64,000 bases of DNA, from the NCBI GenBank assembly GCA_021234155.1, contig JAJEKV010000006.1:742001-806000 (forward strand), in the 5' to 3' direction. Both the position numbers and the translations under genes were made by a program. The DNA is from Isoetes taiwanensis (lineage: Eukaryota; Streptophyta; Lycopodiopsida; Isoetales; Isoetaceae). Positions 32,647 through 43,730 of this stretch are shown here, piece after piece. Numbering within the stretch: position 1 is the stretch's first letter; every line of letters begins with the position of its first letter. The notes under the pieces were generated by a model. The model ran no database searches. It worked only from the letters and a program-made list of their open reading frames with translations, and had not been told where the DNA came from.

Positions 32647-34691
32647 TTTTTTTTTTTGAAGGACGAAAGCCAAAAAGTATATTAATCAGATAAAAAGTAC
32701 AAAATTTACATGTATCATCTAACTGTGTAAGCACAAGAGGATGCCACAGGAGCACGAGCCTGGAGCACAATGTACTTACTCCAGAATAGGAGACTAATGA
32801 TAAGAATCAATTCGAAGATACTGAATCCAGATGCGTTCCATCATTTCTGATTCAAGAGAGGAACACTCGTAGGCTGTCAATATCTTTTTCTGGGCCACCG
32901 TAATAACTCCGTGTGCAGAAGAATTAATGCCCTGAAAAATGCGGTATCTGCGACGCTCCCATATCGACCATAGGAGCCAACCGGAACCAAGGTGGAATGC
33001 CCTTTGTTTAGCTGGAGGCCATGCGTTAGGATAGGATGCCAAGAGAATGCATCGGCAGCCCAATGTACTGTTAAACAAACCTTGTAGCCAGGACCATGCT
33101 GGTTGAACCTCAGGACAATCAAAGAGACAATGCTCAAGAGTCTCGACGTCCGAAAGACAGAGTGGGCATACTGCAGATATGCGAGGATCATAGCGATGTC
33201 GGAAGGCATTAACCCGCAGGCACATAAGGATAACCTGCCAACACAGGACTTTAGGGTGGAGCAACCTATCCCAAACCCATCGCCATGTACGACACAAAGT
33301 GGGTTGTGGAACCTGTAGGTGCCACCCATCTGGAAACTGGAGGGGCTGTGGTGCTAAAAGAAGGCGATATACTGATCTAACAAAGTACTTGCCTTTGTGT
33401 ATATTTTCATGACAGTCCCATGGCACCCTTTCAGCAACACCAACTTGCACTATAAGAGGCAAATTTTTTGCGACCTTCTCCCATAGAGATACATCCCAAC
33501 GAGAGAGCAGGAACTTTGCCTGAAATTCAGGCCAAGATAGTAGGCGACCCGCCTCATACCATGCTTGAATAGAGACAACACCTGCAAGAACCCATCGTCT
33601 CTGTGTAAGGGAATGAACTGATGCTGCCAATGGAGGTGCTGGAGTCTCCAATAGGGTGTGGATAGAGGGGCATGGCCAAAAAGGATGTCTGACCGCCTCC
33701 CATGCTGTCAACAAGCCACGCAAAAATGGAGAAGCACTTGGAAAAGGCTGCAGAGTCTGAAATAAAGCCCAAGGTAGGACTGGTTTGACAGCCTTCTTGC
33801 CTAGAGGGATACAGTGACCAAGAGCTTGTCTAAGAAGGCGTGAACGAGGAGAGTCATTCTCACTATTCAGGAGTCTCCAAATGAACTTTGAAATAAGCAC
33901 TTTGCTCTGCAGTAAGAAGTCCATCATGCCCAGACCACCTGCCCATTTTGGAAGGATGCACTTCGACTAAGCCACCTTAACCACAGCACCTTCCTCAGTA
34001 CCCCCCAAATAAAGTTCCGAACTATTGCAATGAGCTCACGCACTTTGATCTGTGGGGCTAGCAGCAAGGATGCCATATAAACATGGGTACTACTAAGGAC
34101 TGACTTGGCCACTTAAATGCGACCCGCAAGAGACAACTTAGCAGTGGACCACTAGAACAAGTGCTTCTCCAAACCCCTAATGATCTCCTCCCATGCAGCT
34201 CCCATAGTAACATGGATGCCAACTGGAATCCCCAACAACTTGATGGCTTGTCCATGCGCAAGTAATTTCCATGGATAATCGTGGACACATGCCGGAGCCG
34301 GATTATCCAATGTCCACAAAGCTGTACACTTCTGCCACCCCACAAGGACACCGGAAGCCAGTGAAAAAGTATCTAAGAGCATTTTGGCAATAGCAAGATT
34401 CTCAGCAGTGGTGATTAGAAAGAGGAACGTATCATCTGCATATTGATTGCGAACCTCTTGTGTGTTGTCCTCCATTGCAAGACCATGGAGAAGTCCCTCT
34501 GTGGTTGCAACGGTGAATAACTGCGACAAAGCCTCTGCAACAATTGTGAAAACCAATGGTGCTAAAGGGCATCCCTGGCGAATACCACGCATCTGACGGC
34601 TCACCATGGAACATACGTCGCCCGAGCAGAGATATGCAGCTTCATAATATCTGATGTGAATTGTTCCCCAAATTCCAGTCTTAGCAAACAT
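32647..34691 (-). pseudogene. L1-type LINE, 5'-truncated, fuller copy B
   Basis: The T-run at 32647-32657 is its poly(A) tail. Reading leftward from 34691: RT palm with 'MRGIRQGCPLAPLVFTIVAE' and the catalytic 'YADDTFLFL' (34152-34691), then a 377-residue frame (32794-33927) with the RT connection and the zf-RVT zinc region 'CPLCLSDVETLEHCLFDCP'. The endonuclease and the N-terminal RT are missing, as is usual for 5'-truncated LINE insertions. A break between 33927 and 34152 separates the two frames. Confidence 0.88.
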
Positions 34692-34794
34692 CGGCGCATG
34701 AATTCCCAGCTGACACTCTGTGTTCTCCTCGTCCTTACTCTCTTCTCTCTCGATTCTTCTTTCTTCGTTCTCTCTTGATTTCCTCTGGTTCTCC

Positions 34795-34930
34795 CTTGTT
34801 CGGTTCAGTGGCTAGTCCATTGGGTTAGTTAAGAGATCTTGCGTTCAAGTCTCTGGGGGTATGTCATATGTCCTCGTGGATGCTGCCAATGTGGCATGAC
34901 ATAAAAATACTATCTATCTATTTCTCTAGC
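34795..34930 (+). mobile_element. Probable tRNA-derived SINE
   Basis: GTGGCTAGTCCATTGGG fits a Pol III box A and GCGTTCAAGTCTC about 45 bp later fits box B. A short unrelated body and an AT-rich (CTAT)n tail follow. The block is set in pyrimidine-rich DNA, which obscures a target duplication. It is not a functional tRNA gene: no full cloverleaf is apparent. Confidence 0.5.
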
Positions 34931-34950
34931 TCTTTCTCTTCTCTCTCTAC

Positions 34951-35068
34951 CTTTTCATTCTCTCTGTACTCTATCAAATAGAAATAAAGAAAGAAGGCAC
35001 AATTTGAACAAATTGTTTGTGCCTTCTTTCTTTTTTTCTATTTGATAGAGTACATAGAGAATGAAAAG
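34951..35068. repeat. 118-bp near-perfect palindrome
   Basis: CTTTTCATTCTCTCTGTACT... at the left is mirrored by ...AGTACATAGAGAATGAAAAG at the right with only a few mismatches and almost no loop (centre near 35010). RNA from it would form a hairpin with arms of about 57 bp, like a microRNA-type or MITE-derived foldback. Confidence 0.9.
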
Positions 35069-37471
35069 TTTTGTTTTTGTGGATTGCGTTTCTTGGCAGA
35101 TCTGAAAACGTTTTGGCATTGGAGAGGCCAAAAAACTTAGTCTATGATCACTTGAAAAATACTAAAATGTTTTCCACCACTGAAAAAAGAATGTGAAGCT
35201 ATAACTGTCAAATGTTTAGATACATCCAGGGTATGTCGTAGGATGCCAAAGCTCACTCTTTCCCTAATGAACTGCCCCTTAACAGTGGGCAATTCAAAAA
35301 ATACATATACAATTTTCTAGTAAGTACTTTTGGGATAAAGTTTTCAAACAACGCTTTTACTCAATTGGAAATAATAATTTGGGGCCAATGATCCATGGAG
35401 GAGGGGTTTGATTGTCGCCATGTGGCCCTTTTTGCAAGTGCATTCTCAAAAGCAACTAGGGCAGTGCATAACAACCTATGACGTGCAAAGAGCCAAGGCC
35501 ACAATCATCAACTGACTTTATGGTTGTGTTGAAGCTCGAGGTTTTAAGCCAGCCATAGAGCTTGGAGATCCAAAGAGGTAGGGATTCGGTTACAATTCAT
35601 TGATTTAAGATTCCATAGTTGCTTTAGGTTTCAAGTTCCACAAAAACAAAACATTAAGAAGCTTGCAGTGTTGTTGAGCTATGCGAGGATGCACAAATTC
35701 TTATCTTGCTACTAGCCCTTATCATGGGTTGGAGCAGGTTGGAGGTTCAATTTTTCCAACGCGTAGGAGGGGTCTCCATCATGTGTACGTTGGAGAGACT
35801 TCTATGTGTTCAATCGCTATACATGCCCAAAAAATACATATTGGCAAAACTTGGTCACCCCTCGATGTGACATATTCCAAAGAATATGTGGCATTTAACG
35901 TCGGGTCCAAAAGCTCCAAGACAAGAATAAGATGTAAGATATGTCCATGTGAATAAATTTCTAACATTTGTCAATGCCCCCTAGGAGTTCTCATGTGGCG
36001 ACAACTCTTTGTTGGTTATTGTGCTTGTACAATTTATGATGTTGCTATGTATATAACAAAGTATGCAACCGACATACGCAAAACCAGTTTAGGACCGTTT
36101 TGTCCAAGGATCCAATTATGTTGTGCCACATGGCACACTTAATAAGGTGATCTGCACCTCCCAAGGCAAACTAATCACCAGCCCTAAAACCTTGGCCACA
36201 CAAATCTGTAGTGCCTTTATAGCTGCTGAATATTGCATGTAACATTACCAGGGAGTTAATTAGCAGATACAATTGTCACCTAACACTAATAATCCTTTTT
36301 AATTGAACACTTCAAATGGCCAACTCACTCGATCTATCCATGCCAAGCAACAAACCATAATAAACAGAACATTTTTATCTCCACAGTTATCTTAGTTAAC
36401 ATTGGAAAATTTTAGCAGCATCAAGTCAATGAGTCTATCCATGCCAAGCAACTTACCGTAATCCAGCATTATCTTAGTTAAGATTGGAAACAATTAACAA
36501 TGTATATTGCTCAACCTTTTTCCATTATCAACTGCAAAAACACTTGCCTCCAGATATAGAACTTACAGCAGATACCAAACAATGGACTGATGAACAAAAT
36601 TATATTAGTCATTACTCATCTACTAAGAATATTTCTACGGCATATTTCTATAAATATGTGGCATTTAACATCTGGTCCACGTGAATAGATATGTTTCTAA
36701 CATTTGCCAACGCCCCCTAGGAGTTATGTGATGACAACTCTTTGTTGGTTATTGTGCTGCTATAATTTATGATGTTGCACCAGACATACGTAAAAATAGT
36801 TAACGACCCATTACGTCTCTTAATTTTAACAAAGAAATTGCCTGGTTAAAAGATCTACACCCCCCAAAGCAAGCCCTAAAACCCTGGCCACATAAATCTG
36901 TAGTGCCCAAAAATACCTTGTTCTGGAAACTTGTAATCTAGTACCAACGACCATATTCCATGGAATTAATTAGCAGATACAACTGTCACCTAACATTCCT
37001 TTTTAATTGAACACATCATATGGCCAACTCACTGAATCTATCCATGCCAAGCAACAAACCATAATAAACAGAACAATTTTATCCACAGTTATCTCAGTTA
37101 AGATTGGAAAATTTTAGCAGCATCAACTCAATGAGTCTATCCATGCCAAGCAACAAACCATAATCCACCGTTATCTCAGTTAAGATTGGAAACAATTAAC
37201 AGCATATATTGCTAGTGCTGATCCTTTTTCCATTATCTGATCAACTGCAAAAACACTTGCCTCCAGATATAGGAGACCTTACAGCATATACCCAAACAAT
37301 GGACTGATGAACAAAATTATACTAGTCATTACTCGTCAACTAATATTCCCTGCCCAGTTATTTTTATCTGTAGCGTAAAAACTTTTTTTGGGGGTAGAAT
37401 GCTGAATGGAATGTAACTGAAAAAAGAAAAAAGAATTCTCCGAAGCGAAAGCGCCAGGGTTAGCTTGCAGA
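35069..37471. repeat. Non-coding stretch with an imperfect tandem duplication of about 0.7-0.8 kb
   Basis: Segments of 35880-36645 recur at 36650-37330 with many differences (for example GCCCCCTAGGAGTT, GCCAACTCACT, TCTATCCATGCCAAGCAAC and GCAAAAACACTTGCCTCCAG). Within it ATCCATGCCAAGCAAC itself recurs four times. No gene is seen. A 91-residue frame at 35681-35956 has no recognisable features. Confidence 0.65.
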
Positions 37472-38653
37472 TCAAGCCTCAATCTTTTCTGCCTTGAGAG
37501 GCTTCACAACTTCCCAAGTGAAATCAGGGTCATCTCTGCCGAAGTGGCCATATGCAGCAGTCTTCTGATACCTCTTGCTACCTCCTCTTTTTAAATCAAG
37601 ATTAATAGAAATCATCCCTGGCCTGAAGTCAAAGTTTTCCTTGATCAGCTGCAAAATCTGAGCATCAGGGATCTTACCTGTTCCATAAGTATCCACAAAC
37701 ACAGACAGAGGCTCAGGAACACCAATGGCATAGGAAACCTGCACAATGCAGCGGCGAGCAAGTCCAGCTGCTACCACACTCTTTGCAGCCTGTCGAACGA
37801 TGTATGCCCCACTTCGGTCCACCTTGGTTGGGTCCTTTCCTGAGAAGGCACCACCACCATGAGCTCCCCATCCTCCATAGGTATCAATGATAATTTTGCG
37901 CCCTGTCAGTCCAGCATCACCATGAGGACCACCAATGACAAACCTGCCAGAGGGGTTCAAGTGGAAAATGGTCTTCTCGTCCAAATACTTCTCAGGAATG
38001 ACAGGCTTGATAACATACTCCCTCAGATCAGCTGCAATCTGATCATTGGTAACAGTTTCATCGTGCTGGGTTGATATCAAAACAGTGTGAACTCTCAGAG
38101 GCACCATTGCCCCACCTTCATTTCTGTACTCCACAGTCACCTGGGTCTTGCCATCAGGCCTGAGCCATCCACAGGTACTGTTCTTCCTAACTTCAGTCAG
38201 CTTTGCACCAAGCTTGGTTGCTAGCACATGGCTAAGAGGCATGAGCTCCTCGGTCTCATCGGTAGCATAGCCAAACATATGACCCTGGTCACCAGCTCCA
38301 ATCTCCTCAGGCTTCTTAGTCAAATGACCATGAACACCCTGAGCAATATCAGGACTCTGCTGCTCAATGTTAACCAATACTTTGCAATGATCAGCATCCA
38401 AACCAACAGAATCAGACACAAATCCAATATCCCTGCAGGTGTCCCTCACAATCTTCTCGTAGTCAATTTCAGCCTTGGTGGTGATTTCTCCGAAAATCAT
38501 CACCATGTTTGTTTTGGTGCATGTCTCACAAGCTACCTTGCTGTCTGGATCTTGCTCCAGACAAGCATCAAGAACAGCATCAGAAACCTGATCACAGAGC
38601 TTGTCTGGGTGTCCCTCGTTCACAGACTCAGAGGTAAACAAAAAAGTCTCCAT
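37472..38653 (-). CDS. SAMS: S-adenosylmethionine synthetase
   Basis: A complete, intronless 393-residue frame of the normal length for plant methionine adenosyltransferase. The enzyme makes S-adenosylmethionine from methionine and ATP in the cytosol, usually as a dimer or tetramer, and supplies methylation, ethylene and polyamine synthesis. Family signatures are all visible: '[11 protein letters not shown]' (about residues 11-21, the conserved ATP-site start), '[15 protein letters not shown]' (about 118-132), '[17 protein letters not shown]' and '[16 protein letters not shown]' (about 265-280). Start [18 protein letters not shown] is the usual one. The frame shows no damage, so the gene is probably active. 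It is the only clear housekeeping gene in the window. Confidence 0.97.
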   Translation of the reverse strand: METFLFTSESVNEGHPDKLCDQVSDAVLDACLEQDPDSKVACETCTKTNMVMIFGEITTKAEIDYEKIVRDTCRDIGFVSDSVGLDADHCKVLVNIEQQSPDIAQGVHGHLTKKPEEIGAGDQGHMFGYATDETEELMPLSHVLATKLGAKLTEVRKNSTCGWLRPDGKTQVTVEYRNEGGAMVPLRVHTVLISTQHDETVTNDQIAADLREYVIKPVIPEKYLDEKTIFHLNPSGRFVIGGPHGDAGLTGRKIIIDTYGGWGAHGGGAFSGKDPTKVDRSGAYIVRQAAKSVVAAGLARRCIVQVSYAIGVPEPLSVFVDTYGTGKIPDAQILQLIKENFDFRPGMISINLDLKRGGSKRYQKTAAYGHFGRDDPDFTWEVVKPLKAEKIEA

Positions 38654-39332
38654 CTGTACATGGCATTTACAATGCTCAGTCAGAACCTTGCTTATTAACT
38701 AAATATCAAAATACATAAAGGTAGCATGAATATGATACCAAATCTAGCGAATATAAAGACAATGAGACTAAAATGTAGCGTTGAATACTTCAGCGAAACT
38801 AAATCTAGCAAGAAACGTCAAGATCCAATGTCCATGTAATAAAACGGAATAAAATGCGTCCAGAAACCATCATATATCCCTGTCGAAAGGCTAGCAGCGC
38901 TAATGGGAATCCCATTATGAGGACACGCCATATTATAACTATCTTCTTCTTCAAATCCTCCAGATCTGGTTTAAGGATCTTGAAAACATTTCGAAATAAG
39001 AACTAAACGGTCAAATCTAATAGATCTCACAACAGATTTATAGATCTAGGAAAACATTATGTACATCTCGCATTTCATAGCAACCACACCGAAAGTTGCT
39101 AAAATGAAAAACATCATAAGATTCCAAACATTTCCATCACGATCCTGCTTCACACACATAGTATGAAAAGCGGAGGCGAAGAAAAAGAATACCAGAGCTT
39201 TGAGATTCAAACAAAAATAAAACCGCCGCAAGAATGGAGATGAAGAGCTCAAGAAGCGAGAACAGAAAAACAAATCTCGAAATAAAAGGGCAAATCTGCG
39301 AAAAGAACCTTAAATCCGGCAAGGAAACGAAC
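38654..39332 (-). other. Probable 5'-UTR intron of SAM synthetase
   Basis: On the minus strand a donor CCCAG|GTTCGT (GT at 39332-39331) and an acceptor TACAG (AG at 38655-38654) lie on either side. The acceptor directly touches the ATG. The interior is AT-rich. Plant SAMS genes commonly carry a single leader intron. Sequence fit is reasonable, though the acceptor lacks a long pyrimidine tract. Confidence 0.5.
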
Positions 39333-39468
39333 CTGGGAAGTAAGAATTAAGGAGCGGCTAGAGGAGGGACGAGATCCGGAGGTAGGGCAAGGTCGCGAGG
39401 CGCTCTTGGTCGCTCCCAAACAAACACAAAAACAAACGAGAATGCAATTCCGGCGAAGAGATAGGGGG

Positions 39469-39478
39469 TTTTATAATA
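39469..39478 (-). promoter_or_regulatory. TATA box of SAM synthetase
   Basis: TATTATAAAA on the minus strand, followed by CCCCCTATCTCTTCGCC, a typical leader onset. This places the first exon at about 39445-39333. Confidence 0.6.
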
Positions 39479-39774
39479 GTCTGCAAAAACACGAAAATGA
39501 GGGTTCATGGAGACGTGCTATATATTATTAATTTTATTTTTTCTATGGTCTCTTTATTTTCTTTATTTATTTTTACATGGTTGGAGCCTTGTTTTCATAC
39601 TCATGGCACGTATGCCACTTTCCTGTGCAAGATTCATTGCACCAACAGCATGCCCCAGTTTCACTCTTTCTTCTTCATGTCTTTGGGCCCCAACCTTAAG
39701 GCTACTTCGGTCCACCCACTCCCCTCGGCCTTCCACCGACATACGTCCCTACCCGTAATGTCCCGTTCCCTTGT

Positions 39775-39886
39775 CGTTCAGATCCGCCTTCCTACCTGTA
39801 ATGTGATCTGTGTTGGAAGGGAACATTACTGGGTAAGAACTGGTCGCATGGTTACAGATCACATTACTGGAAGGCGGATCTGAACG
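39775..39886. repeat. Imperfect inverted repeat, 112 bp
   Basis: CGTTCAGATCCGCCTTC...TAATGTGATCTGT is mirrored by ACAGATCACATTA...AAGGCGGATCTGAACG. A second nested pair (TAATGTCCCGTTCCC with GGGAACATTAC) overlaps it. Possibly a small MITE; no target duplication is seen. Confidence 0.75.
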
Positions 39887-41347
39887 TCAAGTATAGCCCT
39901 CAACCTTTTCAACCACGAAACTTCAAGCAACCCCAATGTGACTAGCCACCAAAATTGGGAAATCCCCGAATTGTCGCTACATTGAAATAACAGTAAGATC
40001 GATAGTACTTTTTACGTTTTACTACATGACACCAGTCTAGCTAACATTATGTTCGTCAGATTTGAGATGTGGCAAAGTCGTGCATTAACAAGTGCAATAG
40101 CATTTAAATATGGGTATGAACATGGAACACATATTAGATCTAGAACATGTCGTAGATGTGGTTTCTAAAACTGCCATTTGGTGCTATGGTGTGAATGGGT
40201 TTTTTCTATAAAAGGAAAGACAAACCATGATGTGAAGCACATAAAAAAAAGCTGACAATGAAGTATTTCGATCCTCCAAAACATTCTTGACTAAAACTTT
40301 TCAATAACAGCCCTAACCATGCATTCGTCACGTGCTACCTAAGGACAAAGAGGCTTTTCCATAAATTGTTTTTTGCAACGGTTCACTTGTTTTCTGGCCC
40401 GGTGAACTTGTGCACGTTAGGATGAACATGTACTCCATCTCACAATCTTTAAAAAACATATATATATTTAGTAAAAAAAGATGGGTCCACAAAGAGATGT
40501 TATAAAATCAATTGCAATTTTATCCTCATATTCTGTTGTGATCCTGGAAGTGTGATTTTGCATCACGAATGTTCTCATGAGCATATCCACGTTTCTCTTC
40601 CTTTTTTTGTCCTAGAAAAGAGGACGTATAGAAAATGAAATGCTTTGCTAACGTATAGAAAAGAAAATACTTTAGATTCTAGCAATGACATTATTGTCGT
40701 TTAGTGATAAAGAAAGCATGCGAATTCTTTTCACAGAATAGATTTTTTAACGTCCACGAAGACTAATAGGTCATTGGACCTCTAGGGGACTTCATATAGA
40801 AGACACATATAAACCATGTGAGTATGTAGTTCAGTGTTTCCTTACATATACTAGGGGTTTAAACCCCTTTCTTACTGAATTTCTCAACTAAAGGGGTGTT
40901 TTTCCAAGGCTTTAATGAACATATATAGGGGTGCTTCTCATCACTCTAAGAACGCATGTGGCACATGCTCTTAAATTAAAAGTGAATTACCCATGTCAGA
41001 CCCATGCAATAAGTGAACATGTATACGCTTCTCAAGGCAAAAAATTGGGTATGCAACAATGACTATGACATGGTTGCACTGGAATATAGGAACGAAATGG
41101 ATCGGATCAAAACGGATCATGTATCGGAATGGAATCTCAACCTATGTGAGCACAACGTTTTTCAAAACAATTTTTTTTCCACGTTCATTTTTCACGCGTT
41201 TTGCTTGCCTTGCCGTTAATGCCTTCGGCTTCAGATATGATGCTCCTCTTATATCCATTCAACTTCATCCCAGACCTCTTTCGGCTTACCTCCCTAACCC
41301 TCAGCCTTCCAAAGCCACATCTTAGAGCAGAGAAATCAAGAGTCCGG
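39887..41347. other. Non-genic stretch
   Basis: AT-rich DNA with no supported gene, repeat or RNA. Short frames near 41013-41325 overlap each other and look like chance. Confidence 0.5.
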
Positions 41348-41647
41348 ATGGGGAAAGACATTTACTGGTTGTTCAAGGACCATACTTCTATTCTGGGGAA
41401 GTGTACAGAGGGATCTAGAACTAGAAAGTGGCAATGTAACTATTGTGGGATGGTGAAGATCTCAAATGTGTCTAGATTGAGATCCCATATTGACTACCCA
41501 GATCCAGATGATACAGAAACTGAAGATGAAGAGGATCCCTTTGAGCTACAGGAAGCGGAAGATTGTGAAACTGAAATAGAAGATGAGTGGGTTACAGATG
41601 AAGATGAAGAAGATGAAGAATCTGATATAGACAAAAATGAGGAATGA
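41348..41647 (+). CDS. Small protein with a BED-type zinc finger and an acidic tail
   Basis: From the ATG at 41348 the frame gives 99 residues. Residues about 3-45 hold 'SRTRKWQCNYCGMVKISNVS' followed by 'RLRSHI', the C-x2-C ... H pattern of BED fingers found at the N-terminus of hAT transposases (DNA-binding). The second zinc ligand pair is incomplete: only one late histidine is visible. From residue about 50 the protein is almost entirely D and E. hAT dimerisation and catalytic domains are absent. It may be a domesticated or truncated transposase N-terminus. The frame is open upstream to 41201 but the BED start fits the ATG chosen. Confidence 0.5.
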   Translation: MGKDIYWLFKDHTSILGKCTEGSRTRKWQCNYCGMVKISNVSRLRSHIDYPDPDDTETEDEEDPFELQEAEDCETEIEDEWVTDEDEEDEESDIDKNEE

Positions 41648-42949
<1,302 letters not shown>

Positions 42950-43075
42950 TCTTAGCCCCAATGAACGGTGGCAATAACTATAACAGTCCTAAGGTAACGA
43001 AATTCTTTGCCGGTATGAAAGGCGTGATAATCTGAGCATTGTCTCAGCGAGAGTCTCGGTGAAATACACATGCCA
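42950..43075 (+). rRNA. Nuclear copy of a plastid 23S rRNA fragment
   Basis: AACTATAACAGTCCTAAGGT and the following ACGAAATTC match the highly conserved large-subunit rRNA domain IV/V junction. It is followed by AAAGGCGTGATAATCTG and GTCTCAGCGAGAGTCTCGG and GAAATA.ACATG, which fit plastid 23S rRNA better than nuclear or mitochondrial rRNA. A stretch of about 18 bases (the GTAAGTTCCGACC part) is missing and scattered substitutions are present. This is an old plastid-to-nucleus transfer, not a working gene. Confidence 0.75.
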
Positions 43076-43366
43076 TATTAGCACAAATGAAGCAACAAGT
43101 ACAGTATCCATATGTCTATCAATTGAATTGATTTTTAACATTCATGGCGACCAAAAGCCTGTCCGACATGTAAGAGCATAACCAACATCCGACAATTACG
43201 AACACAAATGTCAATATTCAATTTGTGAGAACGTACTTTGAAATGTAACACGTAAGGCCATAAACATCCTAACACGAGGCAATAGGCAAAAATTGCAAAG
43301 GAAAATGCCAATTAATACAATAGATATGAGCTAAGCCATTAGGCAAAAATTGCAAAGGAAGACATC

Positions 43367-43722
43367 CAGTGTTGTTACGTACTTACCGTACCTGTACGGT
43401 ACTGTAAGTATTTTACGTATCATACCTCGTAACGTACCTCTGAGTTTTTAACGTACCGGAAAAAAAACCAGTACGTTAAAAAGTGTTGTTACCGTACCTA
43501 TAAAATACGTACCGTACCTATAAAATACTTGTAAAATACTTACAGTACCTATAAAATACCTATAAAGTACGTACCGTACCTTTAAAATACTTACCGTACT
43601 TGCGTTGAAAACTCCAAAAATTTGAAGCCAAAACATTTCATTTTTCATTCCGTACGTACCGTACCTCTGGTACGGTATGCTAAGTACTTGAAAGGTACCG
43701 TACCCGTACGGAAACAACACTG
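43367..43722. mobile_element. hAT-type MITE, 356 bp, 8-bp target duplication
   Basis: The ends CAGTGTTGTT and AACAACACTG are inverted and are followed inwards by related ACGTAC/GTACGG sequence. AAGACATC flanks both sides exactly (43359-43366 and 43723-43730), an 8-bp duplication typical of hAT insertions. The interior is made of many short GTACCGTACCT and AAAATAC repeats, an unusual composition. No coding capacity. Confidence 0.92.
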
Positions 43723-43730
43723 AAGACATC

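Larger units (their letters stand above)
23915..33668. repeat. Large tandem duplication, second unit
   Basis: It starts with the Copia piece 23915-24620, which equals 15658-16013 joined to 16868-17229 (so the MITE-bearing part is absent). It is then interrupted by 24621-27269, which has no counterpart in the first unit, and resumes with 27270 to about 33668, equal to 17241-23916. Beyond 33668 the LINE continues, as expected for the original right flank. Confidence 0.88.

Noticed and set aside
34801-34870. Functional tRNA gene
   Set aside because: Boxes A and B are present but the arms do not form a full cloverleaf; a SINE head fits better.
37859-38698. Plus-strand frames over the SAM synthetase gene
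   Set aside because: Shadows of the minus-strand coding sequence; their translations have no family resemblance.
39775-39886. MicroRNA precursor
   Set aside because: Imperfect, nested inverted repeats look more like a small MITE; no basis to call a miRNA without small-RNA data.
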